Source: Planctomycetota bacterium (lineage in GTDB: Bacteria; Planctomycetota; Phycisphaerae; FEN-1346). Taken from it: 15,447 nt of DNA. The position numbers and the translations under genes are program-made. Shown here one piece after another: positions 5,703 through 12,146 of the stretch. The notes below the pieces were generated by a model. That model did no database searches and was not told the DNA's origin. It saw nothing but the letters and a program-made list of their open reading frames with translations. The stretch is from contig JAPLMO010000060.1 in the NCBI GenBank assembly GCA_026386995.1, forward strand, positions 1 to 15,447, given 5' to 3'. Numbering within the stretch: the stretch's first letter is position 1; each line of letters opens with the position of its first letter.

Positions 5703-6548
5703 ATGAGTACCGGAAGGAAGTGTATGGCTGTGATTGGGCTGGCGGCGGTCGCCGTCTTGCTCCAGGGGGGGTGGGCCTCGGCCGCCATCGTCACCTGGAC
5801 CGACAACTTCGATTCCTACCCAACCGGCCAACTGAACGGTAATGACGGCTGGACCGACTCGGGCGGCAACAACTACCAAATCGTGGCTGGCGCCGGCGTT
5901 GCCGGCACGCAGGGAGTCAACAAAGGGGGGGGCAGCCAGCAGATGAACTGGACCGGCCATCCCTGGGATTGGGCAACATTGGCCGTGGGCGACAAGGTGA
6001 TCGCGAGAATGGATTTCCAGGCCAATGGAAGCGGGCAATTCGACGACGACCGCGTCGGCTGGGTTCTCGCCAGCAACCCCGGCAGCAGCAGTTACCATTT
6101 CGCGGTTCAACTCGACAACACCGACAATACGGCTCCCGGTGGGCTCGGCACGTACTTCCGCGACAACAGCGGTAATCGCGTGATGAATGCCAAGTTGATA
6201 CCGTGGGCAACCCTGGGCTCCAGTGGCAGCAACTGGTATCGCGAAGAAATGCAGGTCACGAAGTTGACAAGTGGATTGGGGGCGGGTGGGGCGAAAGTGG
6301 ATGTATCCTTCTGGGCATTGGACGCCTCCGGCAACGTGGTTCCCGGAAGCCTGAAGACCGCGTCCTATGGCCCATTCGACAACTCCGGGTTGAGGGGCTT
6401 TAGCGGCACGGTGTACCCGATGTTCAAGAATTACAGCGCAGTCGACGGCTACGCCGACAACGCCTTCTTCCAGATCACCCCCGAGCCGGCGACGCTGAGC
6501 CTGCTGGCCATCGGCGGACTGTTGGTACTGAGGCGGCGCCATCGCTAG
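5703..6548 (+). CDS. Secreted PEP-CTERM protein, LamG-like core suspected
   Basis: A 281-residue exported protein. ATG 5703 is preferred over in-frame upstream starts because GGAG lies 7 nt before it and a signal peptide follows (MSTGRKCMAVIGLAAVAVLL...ASA). The mature part is Gly/Asn/Ser-rich, begins WTDNFDSYPTGQLNGNDGW and ends in a PEP-CTERM signal at residues 260-281. The NFDSYPTG..LNG..GW opening is common in bacterial secreted proteins with a concanavalin/LamG-like jelly roll, so a carbohydrate- or matrix-binding beta sandwich is plausible but not proven. The tandem attenuator-like leader stands in front. The N-terminal 27 residues and the PEP tail closely match the gene at 7879, while the cores do not resemble each other. 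Confidence 0.85.
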   Translation: MSTGRKCMAVIGLAAVAVLLQGGWASAAIVTWTDNFDSYPTGQLNGNDGWTDSGGNNYQIVAGAGVAGTQGVNKGGGSQQMNWTGHPWDWATLAVGDKVIARMDFQANGSGQFDDDRVGWVLASNPGSSSYHFAVQLDNTDNTAPGGLGTYFRDNSGNRVMNAKLIPWATLGSSGSNWYREEMQVTKLTSGLGAGGAKVDVSFWALDASGNVVPGSLKTASYGPFDNSGLRGFSGTVYPMFKNYSAVDGYADNAFFQITPEPATLSLLAIGGLLVLRRRHR

Positions 6549-6569
6549 TGCGGTGGCATCTGGGATGCC

Positions 6570-6597
6570 CCGCGCGGCCGGGCAACCTGCCGCGCGG
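6570..6597 (+). other. GC hairpin between cluster genes
   Basis: ccgcgcggc (6570-6578) pairs with gccgcgcgg (6589-6597) around a 10-nt loop, 22 bp after the stop of the first cluster gene. No T tract follows, so it may stabilise the mRNA 3' end rather than terminate. Confidence 0.45.
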
Positions 6598-6666
6598 ACG
6601 GCCCAGGCCGCCTGTGACTGGGGGTAGGTTTCAAGGATCATCCGTCTGCTGCGGAAAGGATACACC

Positions 6667-7713
6667 ATGCGAAACCGTCTCTTTGCTCCGCTGATTGCAA
6701 TTGTCTTGTTCGCCGTTGCGAGTACGGCGTGGGCCGATTCGGGGACCGTCGTCATCGGCAACCCCTACGCGGGGATCAACTGGAGCACCGTCGGGCTGTA
6801 CGAGGCCAACTTCCACACCCACACCAACCAGAGCGACGGCAGCATGACGCCAGCCGCCACCATCGACGCCTACCGCGCCTTCGGCGACACCGTCCTGGCT
6901 ATCACCGACCACAACAAGGTGACGTGGCCTTGGACAGCCTACGGGCGCGACCCGGCGACCCTGGGCATGGTGGCCGTCCAGGGCAACGAGATCTCCAACT
7001 GCGACAACATCGGCAGTTACTTCACGGGTTATGCCAGCACCACCAGCGATCCGGTCGTCGCCCTGGCTGGCATCCAGGCAGCCGGCGGAGCGTCCATCAT
7101 CAACCATCCGGGAAGGTACAGCCGGACGGCACAGTGGTACGCCACACAATACCAGACCTACGACAGCCTGATCGGCATGGAAGTGTATAACCAAGGCAAC
7201 CGGTACCCCGGCGACGTGCAGAGGTGGGACCAGGTGCTGACGCTGACCATGCCCGACCGCCCAATCTGGGGCTTCGCCAACGACGACGAGCATTCGTTCG
7301 CGCACGTTGGGCTGAACTGGAACGTGTTGCTGTTGTCGGAGTTCACCCTATCGGCTGTCCGGACGGCCATGGAAGAGGGCTCGTTCTACTTCAGCACGAC
7401 CAAGTACTCGACCCTGCCGCTGACGGGCGGCACGCCGCCCGTCATCCGCGGCATCGCCGTTGACAACGTCAACGGGTTGATCAGCCTCAGCGCCACGGGG
7501 TACGAGGAAGTGCACTGGGTATCCGATGGAAACGTTATCTCCCACAGCCTGACGCTCGACCTCCGGAACACGTCGGGCATTGGCGACTACGTCAGGGCCG
7601 AGTTGTTCAGCAGCGGCGGAGGCACATACACCCAGCCGTTTGCCATTCCCGAGCCGGCCACGCTGGCCCTGCTGGCGGTGGGTGGGCTATTGGCGCTCCG
7701 GCGCCGCCGCTGA
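6667..7713 (+). CDS. Exported PHP-domain phosphoesterase with PEP-CTERM signal
   Basis: A 348-residue protein. AAAGGA lies 6 nt before ATG 6667, and the N-terminus is a signal peptide (MRNRLFAPLIAIVLFAVASTAWA). A PHP metal site is complete by eye: FHTHTNQSDG (H50, H52, D57), ITDHN (D81, H82), QGNEI (E108), INHPG (H147), GMEVYN (E172) and ANDDEH (D206/D207, H209). The C-terminus is a PEP-CTERM signal (PEPATLALLAVGGLLALRRRR). PHP enzymes are trinuclear metal phosphoesterases; most known ones act in the cytoplasm on histidinol phosphate, DNA or small phosphates. An exported and anchored one implies an extracellular phosphoester substrate. After the PHP part comes a beta-rich region (residues ~258-320). 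It sits second in the four-gene PEP-CTERM run, near another exported phosphatase-like hydrolase. Confidence 0.88.
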   Translation: MRNRLFAPLIAIVLFAVASTAWADSGTVVIGNPYAGINWSTVGLYEANFHTHTNQSDGSMTPAATIDAYRAFGDTVLAITDHNKVTWPWTAYGRDPATLGMVAVQGNEISNCDNIGSYFTGYASTTSDPVVALAGIQAAGGASIINHPGRYSRTAQWYATQYQTYDSLIGMEVYNQGNRYPGDVQRWDQVLTLTMPDRPIWGFANDDEHSFAHVGLNWNVLLLSEFTLSAVRTAMEEGSFYFSTTKYSTLPLTGGTPPVIRGIAVDNVNGLISLSATGYEEVHWVSDGNVISHSLTLDLRNTSGIGDYVRAELFSSGGGTYTQPFAIPEPATLALLAVGGLLALRRRR

Positions 7714-7724
7714 TTATCCGTTTT

Positions 7725-7878
7725 TCCAGCGGTCAGGCGGGCGGGATGGCGCGGATGTCGACGGACGAAGTGGTTGGGCAGTGAAGACAATGAAAAATGC
7801 CGCCGGCGGCGTGACGCCGGAATGGTTCGGACGATTCCAACTATGCAACACGGCTCTCGAAAGAAAAGGGGAAACGTA
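7725..7878 (+). repeat. Shared PEP-CTERM gene leader, copy B
   Basis: Counterpart of 5555-5702. It keeps the blocks caggcgggcgggatg, gacggacgaag, the ccggcg/cgccgg hairpin (7803-7808 with 7815-7820), ttcggacgat, and ctcgaaagaaaagg before the start codon. The two terminator-bearing RNA elements found before copy A are absent here. The segment just after the preceding stop (ttatccgttttt..cggtcagg) recurs at 10136-10160. Confidence 0.7.
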
Positions 7879-8712
7879 ATGAGTACCGCAAGGAAGAGTC
7901 TGGGTTTGATGGGGTTGGCGGCTGTCGCTATCCTGCTCCAGGCGGGGTGGGCGCTGGGCGCTCCCCTCTGGACCGCCTACAATGACTGCGACGACTCATG
8001 CACCGGACAGGGAGGTTGGCAACCGCAAACCACCGCCGCCAACGCGACAAAGTGGGGCCACGGCAACTCGGCCAACGGGTACGCGACGGGGCCCGGCCAG
8101 CTCAAAGATTGGGCCACCGGCAACCCGGTGTCCGCTAGTGTGCAAGTCAATGCGGTTGGGGTCGGAGGATACCCGCCTAGCGGCGGTTCCGGCAGCACGG
8201 CCGATATGGGTGGAGATGCGGGCGCCATGTTCAATAACAAGGTGGATATGAAATGGGGGGTGACTTACTACGGTTCCGGAAGTTGGTACGTGGACTTGCT
8301 CTTCACCAATCTGAATCCCAGCAAGCGCTACACCATGGCCACAACGTTAGACCGGGGGACTGCCACTTATACCAATCGCTGGACGGCCATTGAAATCCAG
8401 GACATGGACTCGGCCACCAATGCTTCCAGCGTTGGCGCGTGGCAGGTCAGCAACACGATGACCTCGATTCAGTCCTACAACACGGTGAACGGTTACGTCG
8501 CCCAATGGACCGACATCAACCCTGGCTCGGACGGCGCCTTCAAGGTCCATTTCATCCATGCCTCAGCCAGCCAAATACCGATTGGCGCCAGCACGGGCGG
8601 CACTTACGGCTACGGCCCGGGGGCATTCATGCTCCAGGAGGTGCCAGAGCCGGCCACGATGGGCCTCTTGGCCGTCGGCGGACTGTTGGCCCTGAGGCGG
8701 CGCCATCGCTGA
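7879..8712 (+). CDS. Secreted PEP-CTERM protein of unknown function
   Basis: A 277-residue exported protein. ATG 7879 follows an AAGGGG-type RBS and gives the signal peptide MSTARKSLGLMGLAAVAILL..., nearly the same as that of the gene at 5703. The mature part begins PLWTAYNDCDDSCTGQGGW and is Gly/Ser/Thr/Asn-rich, with segments such as KRYTMATTLDRGTATYTNRWTAIEIQD that look like beta strands. I recognise no domain. It may be an extracellular beta-sandwich. The PEP-CTERM signal is residues 256-277 (PEPATMGLLAVGGLLALRRRHR). The only cysteines in the mature part are the pair C..DDSC near its start. Its tail is almost identical at DNA level to that of the 5703 gene. Confidence 0.82.
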   Translation: MSTARKSLGLMGLAAVAILLQAGWALGAPLWTAYNDCDDSCTGQGGWQPQTTAANATKWGHGNSANGYATGPGQLKDWATGNPVSASVQVNAVGVGGYPPSGGSGSTADMGGDAGAMFNNKVDMKWGVTYYGSGSWYVDLLFTNLNPSKRYTMATTLDRGTATYTNRWTAIEIQDMDSATNASSVGAWQVSNTMTSIQSYNTVNGYVAQWTDINPGSDGAFKVHFIHASASQIPIGASTGGTYGYGPGAFMLQEVPEPATMGLLAVGGLLALRRRHR

Positions 8713-8776
8713 CCCCCGCACCCGGAGATAACAAACCTGATGGGGGGTTGTTAACCAAGAGAGAATGGAGCAAACC

Positions 8777-9919
8777 ATGAAGAAATACGCCATAGCGATG
8801 ATGCTTGTCTTCGGCGGCCTTGTGCTGGGCCTGGCCCAGCCGGCCCTGGCGGCGGACCCGCAATACGTGATCAGCATCAGCGTGGACGGCCTCGGCTCCT
8901 CGTATCTGCAAAGCCTGCTGGCCACGCCAAGCCAGGTTCCGAACTTTAACAAACTCTGGACCCAAGGGGCTTATACGTTCAACGCCCGGGACGACTACAA
9001 TTATACCGAGACCCTCCAGAACCACGTGACGATGGTAACCGCCCGCGGCGTGTACGGCGGCAGCAACAGTGCGGCGGACAAGGTCGCCTCGACTACGACG
9101 GGCCATTTCTGGACCGTCAACGGCGAGTCGGGCGGAACGACCATCCACCAGAACCGCGCCAATCGCTACGTGGCCAGCGTGTTCGACGTGGCCCACGACA
9201 ACGGCCTGAAGACGGGCATGTATGCCACCAAGGCCAAGTTCAATCTGATCGATTACTCCTACAACCTCACGAGCGGCGCTGCGGACGTCACCGGGCCGGA
9301 CAACGGCAAGGATAAGATCGATAGCGCCGTCGTGATGGACTACAACTCGCCGGGCATGATGGCGGCCTACCGCCCGGTGATGCAGTCGCTCAATCCCTTC
9401 AACTACAGTTTCGTGCACTTTGCCGACCCGGACCAGTACGGCCACTCAGGCGGTTGGGGCAGCACGGCCTACAACAACGCCGTCAAGACCGTGGACACAT
9501 ACCTCGGCCAGATCTTCAGCGACATTGCCGCCAACCCCAAACTGACAGGCAATACGGTGGTCATCCTCACGGCCGACCACGGCGGCACAGGCGGCGGGCA
9601 CGGCACCGCCAGCGACCCCCTGAACTACACGATTCCCTTCTTCGTCTGGGGACCCGGCGTCTCGGCCGGCGCGGAACTCTATGGCCTGAACCCGACCACG
9701 CGGCTCGATCCCGTCACCGGGCGGCCGCTCTACTCGGTCGTGCCCCAGCCGATCCGCAACGCCGACGGGGCCAATCTGGCCCTGGACCTCTTGGGCCTGG
9801 GTTGGATACCCGGCTCCACGGTCAACTCATTACAGGACCTGGCGGTCCCCGAACCCGCCACGCTGTCCCTGTTGGCTCTGGGCGGGCTGGCGCTGATTCG
9901 ACGGCGTCGTTCGGCGTAA
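8777..9919 (+). CDS. Exported alkaline-phosphatase-superfamily hydrolase with PEP-CTERM signal
   Basis: A 380-residue protein. ATG 8777 is preferred to ATG 8765 because GGAG (8767-8770) lies 6 nt before it and MKKYAIAMMLVFGGLVLGLAQPALA is then a normal signal peptide. The layout is that of the type I phosphodiesterase/nucleotide pyrophosphatase branch: SVDGLG (D37), NYTETLQNH with T77 as likely nucleophile, PDQYGH (D219, H223), TADHGG (D267, H268) and GGGHG (H275). These would form the two-zinc site. The usual Pro before Asn-His is Gln (Q81). The C-terminus is PEPATLSLLALGGLALIRRRRSA. It probably cleaves phosphoesters outside the cell or at the cell surface: nucleotides, phospholipid head groups or phosphorylated glycans are all possible. 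It is the last gene of the cluster and is followed by a strong terminator. Confidence 0.88.
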   Translation: MKKYAIAMMLVFGGLVLGLAQPALAADPQYVISISVDGLGSSYLQSLLATPSQVPNFNKLWTQGAYTFNARDDYNYTETLQNHVTMVTARGVYGGSNSAADKVASTTTGHFWTVNGESGGTTIHQNRANRYVASVFDVAHDNGLKTGMYATKAKFNLIDYSYNLTSGAADVTGPDNGKDKIDSAVVMDYNSPGMMAAYRPVMQSLNPFNYSFVHFADPDQYGHSGGWGSTAYNNAVKTVDTYLGQIFSDIAANPKLTGNTVVILTADHGGTGGGHGTASDPLNYTIPFFVWGPGVSAGAELYGLNPTTRLDPVTGRPLYSVVPQPIRNADGANLALDLLGLGWIPGSTVNSLQDLAVPEPATLSLLALGGLALIRRRRSA

Positions 9920-9946
9920 ACTGACCCTGCGTCTTCGAATTGAACG

Positions 9947-9980
9947 AACGGGCGGTCCCATGTGGGGCCGCCCGTTTGGC
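9947..9980 (+). terminator. Intrinsic terminator closing the PEP-CTERM cluster
   Basis: A 13-bp stem with one T-G wobble (9947-9959 with 9964-9976) closes on atgt and is followed by ttggcttgg. Its core (gggcggtcccatgtggggccgccc) resembles the REP-like palindrome at 14868-14894, so a repeat may have been recruited as terminator. Confidence 0.7.
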
Positions 9981-10099
9981 TTGGCAGCATGCCGGCACTC
10001 GTGGAGCGACACCAGCGCGCGGCTAGCGGCCACATCATCACGCAACCGCCGTTAGGGGTCGGCGTCGGGATGGCCGGCGAGGCGGCTGAGGAAGGCTCC

Positions 10100-10165
10100 G
10101 AAGGCGGCGGCCTTGTGGCGCTCCGCCGCCGTTAATTCTCCGTTTTTTTGACGGTCAGGCAGGCT
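10100..10165 (+). pseudogene. Remnant of a PEP-CTERM gene 3' end
   Basis: The frame ending at TAA 10133-10135 reads GGGLVALRRR, the end of a PEP-CTERM tail. The DNA that follows (ttctccgtttttttgacggtcagg) matches the DNA after the stop at 7713 (ttatccgtttttccagcggtcagg). Upstream the PEP motif and hydrophobic stretch are not readable. This looks like a decayed or truncated copy. The match is short, so the call is tentative. Confidence 0.45.
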
Positions 10166-10261
10166 TGTCGCCGGCTAAATGTGCCGCGGGCTTTTGACGT
10201 TTTCCGGTTCCTGCCGTTTTGGCAGTTGACGTAAGTCGCATTTTTGCAGAAACACTTACGT

Positions 10262-10279
10262 TCGTGAAATCTTTCACAA
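10262..10279. promoter_or_regulatory. Rex-like palindrome, orphan
   Basis: The sequence tcgtgaaatctttcacaa differs at one position from the known Rex (NADH sensor) operator pattern TTGTGAA-N4-TTCACAA. No gene starts within several hundred bases in either direction that it would clearly control, so it may be chance or a relic. Confidence 0.25.
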
Positions 10280-10670
10280 GCCTCATAGGTGTCCCCTTTT
10301 TGGGGGGTTCGGGATGCCCCGAAGTGATGAGTGCAGAGTGGAGAATGCAGAGTGAAAGACTTAACAAAGGCAACGGCTTTGACCGCTGAGAACGGTCGCC
10401 ACGGCGACTGCGAACCCTGAGAACGCGGAGGTAGGATTAGGCGAGAAACGGCAACGGCGAGGCTGGAACGGGGAACCGGAGAAACAAAGGGACGGAGCGA
10501 AGGGACGCAGGCAACGTTTAGCCGTCGCCGCACACGGCGACGGTCATCGACGATGAAGCCTGGAACACGGAGCCGGAAATCGGAACTCGGTAACAAGCCC
10601 GCGGCACTGCCGGGGGATGGACCGGCGGCAACCGGACAGAACCTGAAATCAGCCAAATGCGGGGCCGTCT

Positions 10671-10952
10671 TTCGCCCCAACGGGGCGGCGGATTGTAGCC
10701 ACCCTGGCACGGCAGGCGTGCCGTGGCCTGACGGCGGGTGGAGCGACGCCGCTTTCGGCGTCGCGCAACCCGTGGAAAAGTTCGTGTGTCAACGCATCCG
10801 CCCCGGAGGGGCGGAGGAATCGCCGGGCATAGGCAAGGGTCCTGGACCCTTTTCCGTCATCCGCTTTCCACGGGTTTCGCGTCGGGCCGCAGCGCGGCCG
10901 CGCCGCTCCACCCGTGGCTACAGCCCTTGCGCCCCGTTCGGGGCTGAAACAA
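10671..10952. repeat. Long imperfect palindromic repeat element
   Basis: The left end has a hairpin cgcccc/ggggcg (10673-10687), then ttgtagccac, a gggtggagcg block and aacccgtggaaaag. The right end has the same words inverted: ctttccacgggtt, gctccaccc, gtggctacag and a hairpin gcccc/ggggc (10931-10944). The left arm carries an extra ~30-bp GC palindrome between gtagccac and gggtggagcg. The centre holds ccgccccggaggggcgg and agggtcctggaccct hairpins. There is no coding capacity. It is probably a non-autonomous repeat family. Confidence 0.6.
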
Positions 10953-11255
10953 TGTACGCCCGAGGAGTATGGGAACCCGCCCTTAAGCCTGGCGGGCAGG
11001 CTTTGAAACTGTCTTTCCTTGGCTGTTAACTTTGAACTCTGAACCTGAAACGTTGAACTGTCGTTGATCCCCATCGCCGCCGGTAAAATATTGACGTGCC
11101 TGTCCCGCCATGTTACCGTGCCCTCACAGGCCGCGCGGCACTGCAGGGGCAAAAGGCCGGCCTTCCCGGAAATAGGGGGGGGGCGACGACATACACACAT
11201 ATCATGGCACGCTCGGCCCGGAAGATTGCTGTGTCTCGCCGGAAGGGAGGCCGCA

Positions 11256-11894
11256 ATGAGAAGAGTGACGATCATCGGGGGTCTCGCCGTTGCGCTGGTC
11301 GTCGGCGCGATGATCTTCAACCGCCAATCTGCGCCACCGGCCCCGCGGAAAACCGTGCCTGCCGAAGGTGGGGCCGACTCGAGGGCGGCCCGGAGTCAAG
11401 GGCGCCATGTCGCCGCGCCGGCGATGCGACCGCCGCCTCAGGAGCAGTCGGCGCCCGAGGCGCCTGGCGATTCCGTCGCCGACACACGACAGACTCCGCG
11501 GGCGAAGGCGCCCGACCGGGCGATCCCCGACAAGCGACCGCCGGCACCTCGGCCCGCGAGACCCGGCGCCGCCAAGCCGCCGGCCCGGAATCCGGAGGCG
11601 CGCGACGCCCTGAGCCGCGTGGGGTTCGATCCAGCGGCCGAAGCGGTCTGGTTCAGGGCCATCAACGATCCGGACCTCCCGCCGGAAGAGCGCAAGGACC
11701 TGATTGAGGATTTGAACGAGGACGGTTTCCCGGACCCGAGGAACCTCACGGAGGCCGATCTGCCGTTGATCCTGAGCCGCATCGCACTGATTGAGGAACT
11801 TTTGCCTGGGGCCATGGATGAGGTCAACGCCGAGGCGTTCCGGGAAGCCTACAAGGACCTCGTTAACATGTACCTGCGTATGGCCGGTCCATGA
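11256..11894 (+). CDS. Small membrane-anchored protein with Pro/Ala-rich linker
   Basis: A 212-residue protein of unrecognised family. ATG 11256 is preferred to upstream in-frame starts because GGGAGG lies 5 nt before it and a short basic N-terminus then leads into a membrane segment (TIIGGLAVALVVGAMIF). Residues ~25-115 are low-complexity, rich in Pro, Ala and Arg, and probably disordered. Residues ~115-212 are acidic and helical (NPEARDALSRVGFDPAAEAVWFRAINDPDLPPEERKDLIEDLNEDGF...). The pattern is one inner-membrane anchor, a flexible spacer through the envelope, and a compact helical domain outside. The LPPEERKDLIEDLNEDGFPDP segment could bind a metal or a partner but has no known motif. 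It stands alone: no gene is close enough for an operon. Confidence 0.7.
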   Translation: MRRVTIIGGLAVALVVGAMIFNRQSAPPAPRKTVPAEGGADSRAARSQGRHVAAPAMRPPPQEQSAPEAPGDSVADTRQTPRAKAPDRAIPDKRPPAPRPARPGAAKPPARNPEARDALSRVGFDPAAEAVWFRAINDPDLPPEERKDLIEDLNEDGFPDPRNLTEADLPLILSRIALIEELLPGAMDEVNAEAFREAYKDLVNMYLRMAGP

Positions 11895-11899
11895 GCAGT

Positions 11900-12093
11900 A
11901 ATTCGGGGGACACAATGTAATGGCACTTCCTTAAGCGATTACGAGGATGCGATTTGTGCTCCGACCCGCAAAATCCCGGCGAGAGCAGGGGCCACGCAAG
12001 TATGAGTCGCTTAAGGAAGTGCCATTAGGGACACAATGCTAATTTCAGACAAAGGAAACGGCCGCGAGAACATCGGTATGTGTCCCCCGAATT
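11900..12093. repeat. Older palindromic element split by the MITE-like insertion
   Basis: A 15-bp perfect inverted repeat lies at 11900-11914 (aattcgggggacaca) and 12079-12093. Without the 110-bp insertion and one duplicated 11-mer the two arms would lie about 43 bp apart. The gggggacaca word is of the kind that flanks REP-type elements. Confidence 0.6.
11918..12027. mobile_element. 110-bp MITE-like element
   Basis: Perfect 21-bp terminal inverted repeats lie at 11918-11938 and 12007-12027 (outer end taatggcacttccttaagcg). They are flanked on both sides by the same 11-mer, gggacacaatg (11907-11917 and 12028-12038), which looks like a target-site duplication. The interior of 68 bp has no coding capacity. 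It would need a transposase from elsewhere. The length of the duplication is on the high side but not unknown. Confidence 0.75.
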
Positions 12094-12123
12094 CCCGAAT
12101 TCCCGAATTCCGTCCCCCGAATT
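12086..12123. repeat. Short tandem repeat cccgaatt
   Basis: Three exact tandem copies of cccgaatt (12086-12109) are followed by a fourth at 12116-12123. They extend the right arm of the palindrome and end 23 bp before the pectate lyase start, next to its RBS region. Confidence 0.7.
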
Positions 12124-12146
12124 CCAAGTCCAAGAAGGGAACCACA

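Larger units (their letters stand above)
9981..11255 (+). other. Long intergenic stretch made of remnants and repeats
   Basis: No convincing gene. The open frames of 70-190 codons overlap on both strands, are compositionally odd and follow palindromes. Recognisable contents are a PEP-CTERM 3'-end remnant (10100-10165), small inverted repeats including acgtaagt/acttacgt (10229-10236 with 10254-10261), a Rex-like palindrome (10262-10279), low-complexity purine-rich DNA with a repeated gtgcagagtg-type word (10329-10353), and a ~280-bp imperfect palindrome (10671-10952). Confidence 0.6.

Noticed and set aside
8728..8754. Possible terminator between the third and fourth cluster genes (aacaaacc..ggttgtt)
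   Set aside because: The stem is short with a bulge and no T tract follows; it is not supported as a terminator.
8765..8776. Upstream ATG for the phosphatase-superfamily gene
   Set aside because: The GGAG RBS lies after this codon and serves ATG 8777, which also gives the better signal peptide.
10553..11029. 158-codon frame across the long palindrome
   Set aside because: The frame lies mostly over an imperfect inverted repeat, has no RBS, and the translation is low-complexity without a fold pattern.
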